Part shown: positions 7,609-16,127 of the stretch, one piece after another
Position numbering within the stretch: the stretch's first letter is position 1
Layout of the letters: each line of letters starts with the position of its first letter
NCBI GenBank assembly: GCA_032718475.1
Contig: JAUCBJ010004491.1
Location: 1-20,545 of the forward strand
Direction of reading: 5' to 3'
Source: Nemertoderma westbladi
Taxonomy: Eukaryota; Xenacoelomorpha; Nemertodermatida; Nemertodermatidae
Length of the DNA stretch: 20,545 bases
The notes under the pieces: generated by a model
The model's input: the letters and a program-made list of their open reading frames with translations, nothing else
The model's database searches: none
What the model was told of the DNA's origin: nothing
Program-made: the position numbers and the translations under genes

Positions 7609-10467
7609 TTACGTAGGTAACTTAAGACATTGTATATTGAAACCATCACCCTTCACAGTGGCTACGGATTCCAAAACAACCCGTTTCTTTGCCAAACTTC
7701 GCGAACTTTCGAGTTCATATAAAGTACACAGATTAAACAACACCCCCTCCTGTAGGTTGCAGCACTCAGTATCCATAGCAACAAGAGATTCTAGAACAGC
7801 CAATGCCTCTTTCATGCGACCCATGTAGAGGAGACAGACCGCTGAGTTGTTAGTGGCGACACTATGTCCTGGAGTGCGTTTGAGTACGTTCTGGAACTCG
7901 GTGTTGGCGTCACTGTACTGCGAGTTCGCCATAAGTAGGAAACCTTTGTTGAGGATCGTCTGTATCTCAACTTCCCGGTTGTCCTGCTGCCTACAGGCAA
8001 TCTCTTCCGCGTTGAGGAACATCTGTTGCGCGGAGCTGGTGTCACCGAGCTGCAAGTGAACCCGGCCAACTCCGCTGTACAAGGCGACCCGATGGCTGGA
8101 GTCCTTAGCGATCAGCTCGTCGTAGAGTCGGAACGCCTCCCGGACGTCCTTGAGTTGGATGAGACAGTCGGCGGTGGCGAGGAGTACCTGGTTGAGACGA
8201 GACCGCCACAGATCCACCGAGGCCGAGCGGTTGTCCACGGACAGTTCAATGCAACTGCCGTCTTCTGCGCGCCCCGCCTCCAGGTTGGTCAGTATCTTGG
8301 CGACGGTGGCGCGTATCCCTAGCAACCGGGCGAGCGACTCGCTCGGACGACCGAGGTGGCGAGGGGTCGCGGCCCAGATGAGGCGGAGCGGGAAGGGAAC
8401 GAGAGAGCCGCGTCGGCCCGGGTAGATATGGGGGTAGTACTCGTAGTAAAGGTCAGTCTGGTCCAGGTCTCCGAAGGCCTCCAGCTCCGTCTCCAGTAGA
8501 GACCACTCGGAGAGACGGAAAAGCGTAGCGAACCTGGCCAGCCACAGCTGCAACGAGTAGGTTGTGTGTCGCGTCAGCGCCCCGCACTGGCCGTGGCCCT
8601 GCCCTACCCCAGTGAGCAACCGACCACTCAGATCCACAGCAGAGCGCAGACACCCACGACGCAGCAGTGTCTGCAGACCCTCCACATCCTGGGTCACTGA
8701 GTCCGCAGTCAGGGTCACCTTGCGACGCAGCTGGCAGCCCCGTTCGTCCGAGTGACGAGTTACAAGCTCCCCCAACGGGTCTCCCAGACTCATCGCGTAC
8801 TGCAACCCTGGCATTGTGAGTTGTTCCGGATTCAAATAGAAACTCCCTTGGCTGCTGGTCAGCGCGCGAACTAGGTTGTGTATGGTGGTCTCCTTGGCTA
8901 CCCACGCGTCATGACGTCGGTCGCATTCAGACAGCGCCAGAGAGTTGCTCAGCGACTGAGAGTCTACCAGTTCGCCAACCAACGAGTTCCCAGTTCGTCG
9001 AGGGTTCGCTGGGGGTGTGAGAGATCGTGGCGTTTTCTGTAACGAGTGGCGCGGCGAAGTGGCGGCTGAGTGGGTTGTCAGGGGCTCAGTTTGCTGGGGT
9101 GTAGGCGACTCTACGTTTATCGGGGGTTCTTTAGGGGTCGAGGTAGTTATGTGGGAAGTTTCCTTAGGTTCTATTGGTGATAATGTTCCAAGGTTATCAA
9201 AGAATGCAGTTGATGAATGCATTGAGGTAGAACTCCCTGGTTGGCCAAAAAATTGACTGAGCTGAGGCGTGTTGGACTGGTTGCTGTTGGGTTTATTTTT
9301 ATTATCAGGGTAAATTTCTTTCTGTTGAATTTTGCGGTTGGTGAAGAAACCAGGGACAGGTTCGTATTGGATTGAATTACCACTCAGTGCTGTTGGGGGT
9401 TGTGTCTTTGTGAACGAGTCACTGAAAATTGTTGCTGATTGAGACCGATCTAAGGGATGACTGAATGTAGCTGCAGGGTGGGTCTGGGTGAGGGGGTCAC
9501 TGATTATTGCTTCGGGTTGGGTCTGGTTGAGGGGGTCACTGATTATTGCTTCGGGTTGGGTCTGGGTGAGGGGGTCACTGATTATTGCTTCGGGTTGGGT
9601 CTGGTTGAGGGGGTCACTGATTATTGCTCCGGGTTGGGTCTGGTTGAGGGGGTCACTGATTATTGCTTCGGGTTGGGTCTGGTTGAGGGACTCACTGAAT
9701 ATTCCTTTGGGTTGGGCCTGGGTGAGGGGGTCACTGAAAATTGCTGCGGAGTTTGTCTGAGACTGAGTAAGGGGGTCACTGAATATTACTTTGGGTTGGG
9801 TCTGGGTGAGGAGGTCACTGAAAATTGCTGCGGAGTTTGTCTGAGACTGAGTAAGGGGGTCACTGAAAATTTCAGCGGATTGGGTCTGAGACTGATAAAG
9901 GGGGTCCTTGAAAATTGCAGCAGATTGGATCTGAGACTGAGAAAAGGGGTCACTGAAAATTGCTGCAGATTGAAACTGAGGTAAGGGGCCACTGAATTCT
10001 GCTGCAGGTTGGGTTTGTGTGAGGGGGTCACCGATTACCGGTATTGGTGTAAGTTGGGCCTGAGACTGAGATACACCCAGGGGTAGAGGGTTGCCGAACA
10101 TTGCTGCAGACTGAGCTAGGGGGTCACTGAATATTTCAGGAGGGTTGCTTTGGTTTAAGGTGTCACTCAAAGGGTCATCAGTTTGTCCTGAGAAAGGCGT
10201 TTGAATTCCATATTGTACTCGGGTTGGTGGTAGTGATACCGGTACGCCTTCACCGTCAAATGTATTAGTATCCGTATTCAAGGTTTGAGTTACTCCATAA
10301 TCAGATGGCTGACCAAACGTTGATTGGCTTATAGGAGCATAATTATCTTCGGTTTGTAGGGAATCTAATTGTCGCAAATATTCATTAATTGAAACATTTT
10401 GAATTCCCAGTTCATCGATCTCCAGTGGAATCTCTGTTTCTAAACCAGTTCCTTTGTCCATAATCAA
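7609..10467 (-). CDS. TRAPPC12: TRAPPC12 homologue (TRAPP complex subunit 12, TTC15), complete, single exon
   Basis: TRAPPC12 is a subunit of metazoan TRAPPIII, which tethers vesicles between ER and Golgi and activates Rab1; it also has a reported mitotic kinetochore role. The 952-codon frame is uninterrupted. Residues 98-364 form a low-complexity array of 13-14-residue repeats of the type SDPLTQTQPEAII. A conserved short motif, PQLSQFFG (401-408), precedes SECDRRHDAW (513-522). From about 550 the conserved core begins (TMPGL), with AVDLSGRLLT (610-619), YYEYYPHIYPGRRGS (674-688) and LWRSRL (753-758). TPR-like helices then run to about 905 (TNNSAVCLLYMGRMKEAL), and the C-terminus is FNIQCLKLPT, as in the family. 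Length is somewhat above the vertebrate protein because of the repeat. Vertebrate genes have many introns, so the lack of introns is odd. No poly-A tract or flanking duplication marks it as a retrocopy. The start is the first ATG; the second (codon 3) is equally plausible. Confidence 0.97.
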   Translation of the reverse strand: MIMDKGTGLETEIPLEIDELGIQNVSINEYLRQLDSLQTEDNYAPISQSTFGQPSDYGVTQTLNTDTNTFDGEGVPVSLPPTRVQYGIQTPFSGQTDDPLSDTLNQSNPPEIFSDPLAQSAAMFGNPLPLGVSQSQAQLTPIPVIGDPLTQTQPAAEFSGPLPQFQSAAIFSDPFSQSQIQSAAIFKDPLYQSQTQSAEIFSDPLTQSQTNSAAIFSDLLTQTQPKVIFSDPLTQSQTNSAAIFSDPLTQAQPKGIFSESLNQTQPEAIISDPLNQTQPGAIISDPLNQTQPEAIISDPLTQTQPEAIISDPLNQTQPEAIISDPLTQTHPAATFSHPLDRSQSATIFSDSFTKTQPPTALSGNSIQYEPVPGFFTNRKIQQKEIYPDNKNKPNSNQSNTPQLSQFFGQPGSSTSMHSSTAFFDNLGTLSPIEPKETSHITTSTPKEPPINVESPTPQQTEPLTTHSAATSPRHSLQKTPRSLTPPANPRRTGNSLVGELVDSQSLSNSLALSECDRRHDAWVAKETTIHNLVRALTSSQGSFYLNPEQLTMPGLQYAMSLGDPLGELVTRHSDERGCQLRRKVTLTADSVTQDVEGLQTLLRRGCLRSAVDLSGRLLTGVGQGHGQCGALTRHTTYSLQLWLARFATLFRLSEWSLLETELEAFGDLDQTDLYYEYYPHIYPGRRGSLVPFPLRLIWAATPRHLGRPSESLARLLGIRATVAKILTNLEAGRAEDGSCIELSVDNRSASVDLWRSRLNQVLLATADCLIQLKDVREAFRLYDELIAKDSSHRVALYSGVGRVHLQLGDTSSAQQMFLNAEEIACRQQDNREVEIQTILNKGFLLMANSQYSDANTEFQNVLKRTPGHSVATNNSAVCLLYMGRMKEALAVLESLVAMDTECCNLQEGVLFNLCTLYELESSRSLAKKRVVLESVATVKGDGFNIQCLKLPT
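9460..10175 (-). repeat. Coding minisatellite in TRAPPC12 (39-42-bp units)
   Basis: DNA behind the DPL repeat. The most regular part (about 9480-9720) has 39-bp units encoding ISDPLNQTQPEAI with alternating N/T. The flanking older part has 42-bp units (FSDPLTQSQTNSAAI type) with more variation. About 18-20 units in all. The antisense frames over this block are open only because of the repeat. Confidence 0.9.
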
Positions 10468-10626
10468 TCAAAGGTGGAGCAAACGTACTGCTAGGAACTA
10501 CAACCAGTACACCACTTAGGCTAATGGACGACTACCGCACTACCGGTACTACTAACAGACTAACTACTGAACTAGGCCTACTACTGTTGCCAGGTTGCGG
10601 GAGTACCTACTGGCAGACTAGAGTAT
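10468..10626. promoter_or_regulatory. TRAPPC12 5' flank (presumed promoter/UTR) with empty transposon site
   Basis: Sequence immediately upstream of the TRAPPC12 ATG. No TATA box or CCAAT box is placed with confidence. ACCGGT at 10542-10547 is the undisturbed target of the element inserted in the other copy. The transposon lies only about 80 bp from the corresponding start codon there. Confidence 0.35.
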
Positions 10627-11010
10627 AGAGATTATAGGAAAAGTCAAAGGAATTAGAGTGGTGTTTTGCCAGAATGCTCTGGAAATGTTGCGGGAGTAGG
10701 CCTATTGCAGTAGGTCTATTGAGATTATTGGGAAAGTATAGGCCTAAAGGAATTAGAGTGGTATTTTGCCAGAATGCAGAATGCTCTGGAAATGTTGAGG
10801 GAGTAGGCCTATTGAGATTATTGGGAAAGTCAAAGGAATTCAGGAATTAGAGTGGTATTTTGCCAGAATAAGAGAATGCTCTGGAAATGTTGCGGGAGTA
10901 GGCCTATTGCTGTATTGAGATTATTGGGAAAGTCAAAGGAATTAGAGTGGTACTTTCCAGAGCATTCCACATTCTGGAAAAATACCACTATAATTCTTGA
11001 ATTCTTTTGA
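10627..11010. repeat. ~90-100-bp minisatellite with an inverted terminal unit (copy A)
   Basis: Four units start GAGATTATTGGGAAAGTCAA and run through GGAATTAGAGTGGTATTTTG, GCTCTGGAAATGTTG and GGGAGTAGGCCTATT. The last unit turns back on itself: about 10958-11018 is an imperfect reverse complement of the unit start (CATTCTGGAAAAATACCACT ... GACTTTCC). The array therefore ends in a hairpin. Confidence 0.85.
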
Positions 11011-11027
11011 CTTTCCAAAGGTAAAAC

Positions 11028-11742
11028 GAACTTAGATCATGGAACACTGGAAGGCCTGACTTTGATGAACTTAGATCTTTTCGATAACTTAGGTCCTATC
11101 CTATCTGGGTGAACTTAGATCCTAACTAGGCCTACACTGAACTAGGTGAACTTAGATCCTAACTAGGTGAACTTCAGAACTTAGATCCCAATTTATGCTA
11201 TAAAAAGCCTTGGTAATCTGTAGGCCTAATCATTATGCTTGTCGCGAAGCGAACTTAGAGCCCACGTTGAAAGCAAAGCGAACTTAGATCTTAGGTCAGT
11301 CAGTAGGTGGACTTCCCAATCCAATCATCACAATTCCTTAGCACACGCTAGAGGATAAGATAGTTCTATATCGTTCTATCGATATTATAGTGTATATTGT
11401 ACTGTGTTTCATTACTGCATTATAAGCATATAAAACTACTTATAATGATCTAATGCAAACAAGTCATTCTGTCATACACTCAAAGTAGTTGCGATCAGTG
11501 ACTCATCAACAAACTATAATTGGCCAATTAATAGCTAATTCATTGCAATATTAGTGGTAGCGGTAGGATCTAAGTTCGCTTCCCTTCAAGCGTGATACTG
11601 TGATAATATTTCAGTATTTACAGAAAGGTCTGCTAGTCTGCTGCCCTATGTGATGGGAATGACATGACATTTCACACATTAACACAGCTACGCGCTAGGG
11701 CTGTCGGGTACAGCAATATATGCAAGGTGGGATCTAAGTTCG
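11028..11742. repeat. GAACTTAGATC repeat cluster with nested inverted repeats (copy A)
   Basis: GAACTTAGATC occurs directly at 11028, 11067, 11111, 11148, 11177, 11251 (one mismatch) and 11280, and inverted at 11568 and 11731. An outer inverted pair, CGAACTTAGAKCCCAC (11250-11265 and 11727-11742), encloses an inner imperfect pair of about 30 bp (11262-11296 and 11560-11596). This looks like one small inverted-repeat element inside another or an internal deletion series, with extra terminal copies to the left. There is no coding capacity. Confidence 0.75.
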
Positions 11743-13056
11743 TATGTTGTACGCGCTTTTGAAGACCTTTAGCAGTTTAACCTGCCAAAATTTATATGTC
11801 TTTTGGTTTATAAATAGACTTTAGAAATTGACAAATATTTAATACCAATAAACACAACATTAGCAGAAGCCAGCCTAGTGCGCGTCCATTCACCCGCTGG
11901 ATATACCCGGGAGACTGGATTCTGAGGGCTTAGATTATTATTGCAGTGTAAGCTTACTGTATTATTCGATTGATCGTTAATAAATAATTTCTGACTAATA
12001 TTATTCACTTTCGGGAAATATTAACAGTTCCTTTAGGACGTGGCGCTCTATCTAGGTAAACAGAGATATGACTTGTACTAAACACAACGGTAAGTCGGTA
12101 AGGCTTATGATTCACGTATGAGGCGCATTCTTTAGGAAATGCTTAGTTATCAGTCACAATCATGCACACTACCGGTAACACACAATACTGCTCACTAATT
12201 TGCCGACCGTCAATGAATTTTATCATGTATAAAGAGAACAGCAACTGACTCATGTAGTGCTTATCAAATAGCATTAAATTCACTACAAACCACAATAATA
12301 TAAGTCGCAATCGCTATATGTAACCTGTCTCTCTAACCTGTAGTGTTTCAAGAAAATTGGGAAATTTGGGTTCTTTATAAATGTTCTCCAAATAATATTC
12401 AACCAACTGATACAAAATATGACAACAGTAAAAAGCATTAAGACGGTAGGTTAAGATATGATATGACAATCCGATTGATATGTTATGTGAGTTGTGTTAT
12501 GTTATGATAACAGTTATACGCTCTATAATCTTAAGCCTACTAATGTTTCTTCTAAAGTCTGAAACGAATTGACTCTAGAGCCGGTGTTCCTGGCCTAGAT
12601 AGAAACAACACAACAGTATCAAGAAAAACAGTAAGACTGAACACTCCTAGCATGATCTGCCAAATATCTCCACATCGACAGAAAAAATCGCTCTGATTGG
12701 CTGTTAAGCTAAACAAAGAACCATGTGTCCAATGGCCGTTTCCATGTCAGCAACCAGCTGTTAGATGTCGTAATCTGAATCATCAAGGCTAAGCTGTGCC
12801 AGGGTAATACGATTTTTACGATTTTACGATTTTCGTTGATTTTACGCATTGCGGGTTTTTTGCCTTACCATGTCCACCAAAGCACACATATCGAAGAATG
12901 ACTTTTATGTCCGTTAAAACACCTATAACGGTACCTTGCGGGCGAGGGGGACTGAGTATATCCGCAAAAGCTTTTACACCGCTCCCAGAAAATGGGATTC
13001 AAGTTTATAAATATACAAAAATCACAGTTTCTAATATATGTAAATACTCTAAACAG
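11743..13056. other. Intergenic part of copy A, no gene seen
   Basis: Moderately AT-rich DNA between the repeat cluster and the zinc-knuckle fragment. At 12807-12839 there are three short TACGATTTT repeats, the 33 bp missing from copy B. Open frames are short and unrecognisable. Confidence 0.5.
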
Positions 13057-13305
13057 TTAGTCTTTCTTGCGCGGACGGCGTTTACGCAGTTTTTTAAAGC
13101 TAGCCAGAGTCTTTTTCTCTTTGGGGCGAGCCACTTTACAAGGAGGGCTATAACTCCTGGGTGAAGGGTGCAATATGATTGCATCAGAGGGTGTAGGATT
13201 ATGGTCGGTGTATCCGCCAGTCGAAGTACCGGGTTGATTGACATCAACGTCGGGGGAGAGGGGTCTAACGGCTTTGAGAGCTCGTTTTAAGACAGCCGCT
13301 CTTAC
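13057..13305 (-). pseudogene. 3' fragment of the zinc-knuckle gene (last 82 codons), fused to TRAPPC12 antiframe
   Basis: Identical in predicted protein to the C-terminal 82 residues of the intact copy ending at 18525: a PGTSTGG segment, a proline/serine-rich stretch and the basic tail. The 5' part was lost at the duplication junction. Upstream on the minus strand the reading frame continues without a stop into TRAPPC12 DNA, but in a different frame from TRAPPC12. A hypothetical 138-codon chimaera (13057-13473) is open but has no evident promoter of its own. I regard it as a gene remnant. Confidence 0.85.
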
Positions 13306-13307
13306 AG
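13306..13307. other. Duplication junction
   Basis: Copy A identity ends at 13305 (equivalent to 18773) and copy B identity begins at 13308 (equivalent to 8740). The two bases AG lie between. Both parental sites contain CAGCC- or TAC-like bases nearby, so the join can be read either as 2-bp filler or as short microhomology (CAG) with a 2-bp loss. Either fits a non-homologous or replication-based join rather than recombination between long repeats. Confidence 0.85.
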
Positions 13308-14027
13308 CCGTTCGTCCGAGTGACGAGTTACAAGCTCCCCCAACGGGTCTCCCAGACTCATCGCGTACTGCAACCCTGGCATTGTGAGTTGTTCCGGATT
13401 CAAATAGAAACTCCCTTGGCTGCTGGTCAGCGCGCGAACTAGGTTGTGTATGGTGGTCTCCTTGGCTACCCACGCGTCATGACGTCGGTCGCATTCAGAC
13501 AGCGCCAGAGAGTTGCTCAGCGACTGAGAGTCTACCAGTTCGCCAACCAACGAGTTCCCAGTTCGTCGAGGGTTCGCTGGGGGTGTGAGAGATCGTGGCG
13601 TTTTCTGTAACGAGTGGCGCGGCGAAGTGGCGGCTGAGTGGGTTGTCAGGGGCTCAGTTTGCTGGGGTGTAGGCGACTCTACGTTTATCGGGGGTTCTTT
13701 AGGGGTCGAGGTAGTTATGTGGGAAGTTTCCTTAGGTTCTATTGGTGATAATGTTCCAAGGTTATCAAAGAATGCAGTTGATGAATGCATTGAGGTAGAA
13801 CTCCCTGGTTGGCCAAAAAATTGACTGAGCTGAGGCGTGTTGGACTGGTTGCTGTTGGGTTTATTTTTATTATCAGGGTAAATTTCTTTCTGTTGAATTT
13901 TGCGGTTGGTGAAGAAACCAGGGACAGGTTCGTATTGGATTGAATTACCACTCAGTGCTGTTGGGGGTTGTGTCTTTGTGAACGAGTCACTGAAAATTGT
14001 TGCTGATTGAGACCGATCTAAGGGATG

Positions 14028-14743
14028 ACTGAATGTAGCTGCAGGGTGGGTCTGGGTGAGGGGGTCACTGATTATTGCTTCGGGTTGGGTCTGGTTGAGG
14101 GGGTCACTGATTATTGCTTCGGGTTGGGTCTGGGTGAGGGGGTCACTGATTATTGCTTCGGGTTGGGTCTGGTTGAGGGGGTCACTGATTATTGCTCCGG
14201 GTTGGGTCTGGTTGAGGGGGTCACTGATTATTGCTTCGGGTTGGGTCTGGTTGAGGGACTCACTGAATATTCCTTTGGGTTGGGCCTGGGTGAGGGGGTC
14301 ACTGAAAATTGCTGCGGAGTTTGTCTGAGACTGAGTAAGGGGGTCACTGAATATTACTTTGGGTTGGGTCTGGGTGAGGAGGTCACTGAAAATTGCTGCG
14401 GAGTTTGTCTGAGACTGAGTAAGGGGGTCACTGAAAATTTCAGCGGATTGGGTCTGAGACTGATAAAGGGGGTCCTTGAAAATTGCAGCAGATTGGATCT
14501 GAGACTGAGAAAAGGGGTCACTGAAAATTGCTGCAGATTGAAACTGAGGTAAGGGGCCACTGAATTCTGCTGCAGGTTGGGTTTGTGTGAGGGGGTCACC
14601 GATTACCGGTATTGGTGTAAGTTGGGCCTGAGACTGAGATACACCCAGGGGTAGAGGGTTGCCGAACATTGCTGCAGACTGAGCTAGGGGGTCACTGAAT
14701 ATTTCAGGAGGGTTGCTTTGGTTTAAGGTGTCACTCAAAGGGT
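14028..14743 (-). repeat. Coding minisatellite, copy B
   Basis: Duplicate of the TRAPPC12 DPL-repeat DNA. It has the same number and order of units as copy A, although such arrays usually change length quickly. Confidence 0.9.
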
Positions 14744-15109
14744 CATCAGTTTGTCCTGAGAAAGGCGTTTGAATTCCATATTGTACTCGGGTTGGTGGTA
14801 GTGATACCGGTACGCCTTCACCGTCAAATGTATTAGTATCCGTATTCAAGGTTTGAGTTACTCCATAATCAGATGGCTGACCAAACGTTGATTGGCTTAT
14901 AGGAGCATAATTATCTTCGGTTTGTAGGGAATCTAATTGTCGCAAATATTCATTAATTGAAACATTTTGAATTCCCAGTTCATCGATCTCCAGTGGAATC
15001 TCTGTTTCTAAACCAGTTCCTTTGTCCATAATCAATCAAAGGTGGAGCAAACGTACTGCTAGGAACTACAACCAGTACACCACTTAGGCTAATGGACGAC
15101 TACCGCACT

Positions 15110-15115
15110 ACCGGT
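15110..15115. repeat. Target-site duplication, left (ACCGGT)
   Basis: ACCGGT is present once at the empty site (10542-10547) and twice here, at 15110-15115 and 16043-16048, flanking the inserted element. If the leading A is coincidental the duplication is 5 bp (CCGGT). Confidence 0.9.
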
Positions 15116-15120
15116 GTAAC

Positions 15121-15169
15121 AGGAAAATATGCCCCCCCGGGAAATGTGCCCGGGGGGGCATATTTTCCT
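15121..15169. repeat. Perfect 21-bp hairpin at the transposon's left end
   Basis: AGGAAAATATGCCCCCCCGGG, a 7-base loop AAATGTG and the exact reverse complement. It lies five bases inside the element and includes most of the left terminal repeat. Confidence 0.93.
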
Positions 15170-15309
15170 AGGAAAAAATGCCCCCCCGGGCAAATTTCCC
15201 TAGGAAAAAATGCCCCCCCTTAGGAAATTATGCCCCCCCCCCCTGAATTATACAATAAACAAAACTTATTAGTACTAAAACTTACAAAAATTATACAAAA
15301 CAATAAACA

Positions 15310-15626
15310 GTCATTTTACCAAATGAAGGAAAGGAGCAGGTTACAGAGGCAGGCCTTTCTAACCAAAACAATAAACGATCATTTAACTAATTGAGGGAAA
15401 GGAGCAGGTTACTGGTTACAGAGGCGGGATTTTCTAACCAAAACAATAAACAGTCACTTTAGCAAATCAGGGAAAGGAGCAGGTTACAGAGACGGGATTT
15501 TCTAACCAAAACAATAAACGATAACATTACCAATTGAGAGAAAGGAGCAGGTTACAGAGGCGGGATTTTCTAACCAAAACAATAAACAATCACTTTACCA
15601 AATCAGGGAAAGGAGCAGGTTACAGA
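15310..15626 (+). repeat. Internal tandem repeat of the transposon (~67-75 bp x 4.5)
   Basis: Each unit contains GGGAAAGGAGCAGGTTACAG, then AGGCGGGATTTTCTAACC and AAAACAATAAACRRTCA. Small differences occur in every unit, and one carries a 6-bp GTTACT-type duplication. A stray copy lies at 5440-5520. Confidence 0.9.
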
Positions 15627-16042
15627 CTTAAAAAAGCTTGGCTGCTTGGAGCTGCTCGGCGCCCACACAACACCACACACTCGCACTGCTGTTATACCAG
15701 TACTTACTACAGTAGCCTACTGACTTAGATACTTCAGTATGCTGTTCTACATCCCTTACTGCCTTACCTGCTTACCTACCGGCAGACCGGTACCGTACTA
15801 TTCTTCCAACTATTACAAGTTCTGCAGTTGGTAGATTAAAAGTGGCTACCAGCAGACCGGTATCGTACCAGTTTTCAGACTTTTGAGGGGGGCTAATTTT
15901 CCTGAGGGGAGGCATTATTTCCTAAGGAGAAAATGCCCCCCCCGGGCTAAATTTCCTAGGAAAAATTGCCCAGGGGGACATAATATCCTAGGAAATAATG
16001 CCCCGGGGGGCATATTATAGGGGGGGCTGATTTCCTTGTGAC

Positions 16043-16048
16043 ACCGGT
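16043..16048. repeat. Target-site duplication, right (ACCGGT)
   Basis: Second copy of the target sequence directly after the element. From here the sequence resumes homology with 10543 onward. Confidence 0.9.
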
Positions 16049-16127
16049 ACTACTAACAGACTAACTACTGAACTAGGCCTACTACTGTTGCCAGGTTGCG
16101 GGAGTACCTACTGGCAGACTAGAGTAT

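Larger units (their letters stand above)
8740..13305. repeat. Tandem segmental duplication, copy A
   Basis: This 4.57-kb segment recurs at 13308-18773 in the same orientation. The offset is 4568 bp through TRAPPC12, 5501 bp after the insertion in copy B, and 5468 bp after a 33-bp length difference. Copy A keeps the empty site of the transposon (ACCGGT at 10542-10547) and the longer form at about 12807-12839. It starts within TRAPPC12 codon ~576 and ends within the 3' part of the zinc-knuckle gene. Confidence 0.95.
13302..15035 (-). pseudogene. TRAPPC12: 5'-half duplicate of TRAPPC12, truncated at codon 576
   Basis: Codons 1-576 match the complete gene with no amino-acid difference, including the whole DPL repeat. 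After DER of TRHSDER the frame crosses the duplication junction, gains one leucine and stops (TAA at 13304-13302). The TPR-like C-terminal core, which is the conserved part of the family, is missing, so TRAPP assembly by this product is unlikely. The 5' flank is intact for only about 80 bp before the transposon insertion. It might still be transcribed and give a 577-residue, mostly disordered protein. Confidence 0.93.
15116..16042. mobile_element. Non-autonomous DNA transposon, 927 bp, absent from copy A
   Basis: The insertion is proven by comparison with the empty site in copy A and by a 5-6-bp target duplication. The termini are imperfect inverted repeats: GTAACAGGAAAATATGCCCC at the left, and GTCACAAGGAAATCAGCCCC as the reverse complement of the right end. 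Both subterminal regions are packed with palindromic CCTAGGAAA...ATGCCCCCC blocks in both orientations. The interior has a 4.5-unit tandem repeat (15310-15626) and 250 bp of unrelated sequence. There is no transposase frame, so it must be mobilised in trans. TIR sequence, the palindromic target ACCGGT and the target length do not let me name a superfamily. Confidence 0.9.

Noticed and set aside
7637-9256. Other open frames overlapping TRAPPC12 on both strands
   Set aside because: They lie in the GC-rich conserved part of a confirmed gene and show no independent family resemblance.
9457-9984. Plus-strand open frames opposite the TRAPPC12 repeat (and their twins at 14025-14552)
   Set aside because: They are antisense by-products of the coding minisatellite; the minus-strand frame has clear TRAPPC12 homology.
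7609-10467. Calling TRAPPC12 a processed pseudogene
   Set aside because: The frame is fully intact through the conserved C-terminus and no poly-A tract or flanking direct repeat is visible, so it is kept as a gene with intron loss or retrocopy left open.
12062-12092. ATG followed by a few codons and GTAAGT near 12091 (also in copy B)
   Set aside because: Only eight codons, no partner exon and no homology; probably chance.
12898-13164. Plus-strand frames at 12898-13164 and 18297-18632
   Set aside because: They overlap the 3' end of the zinc-knuckle gene in antisense and read through non-coding DNA; nothing supports expression.
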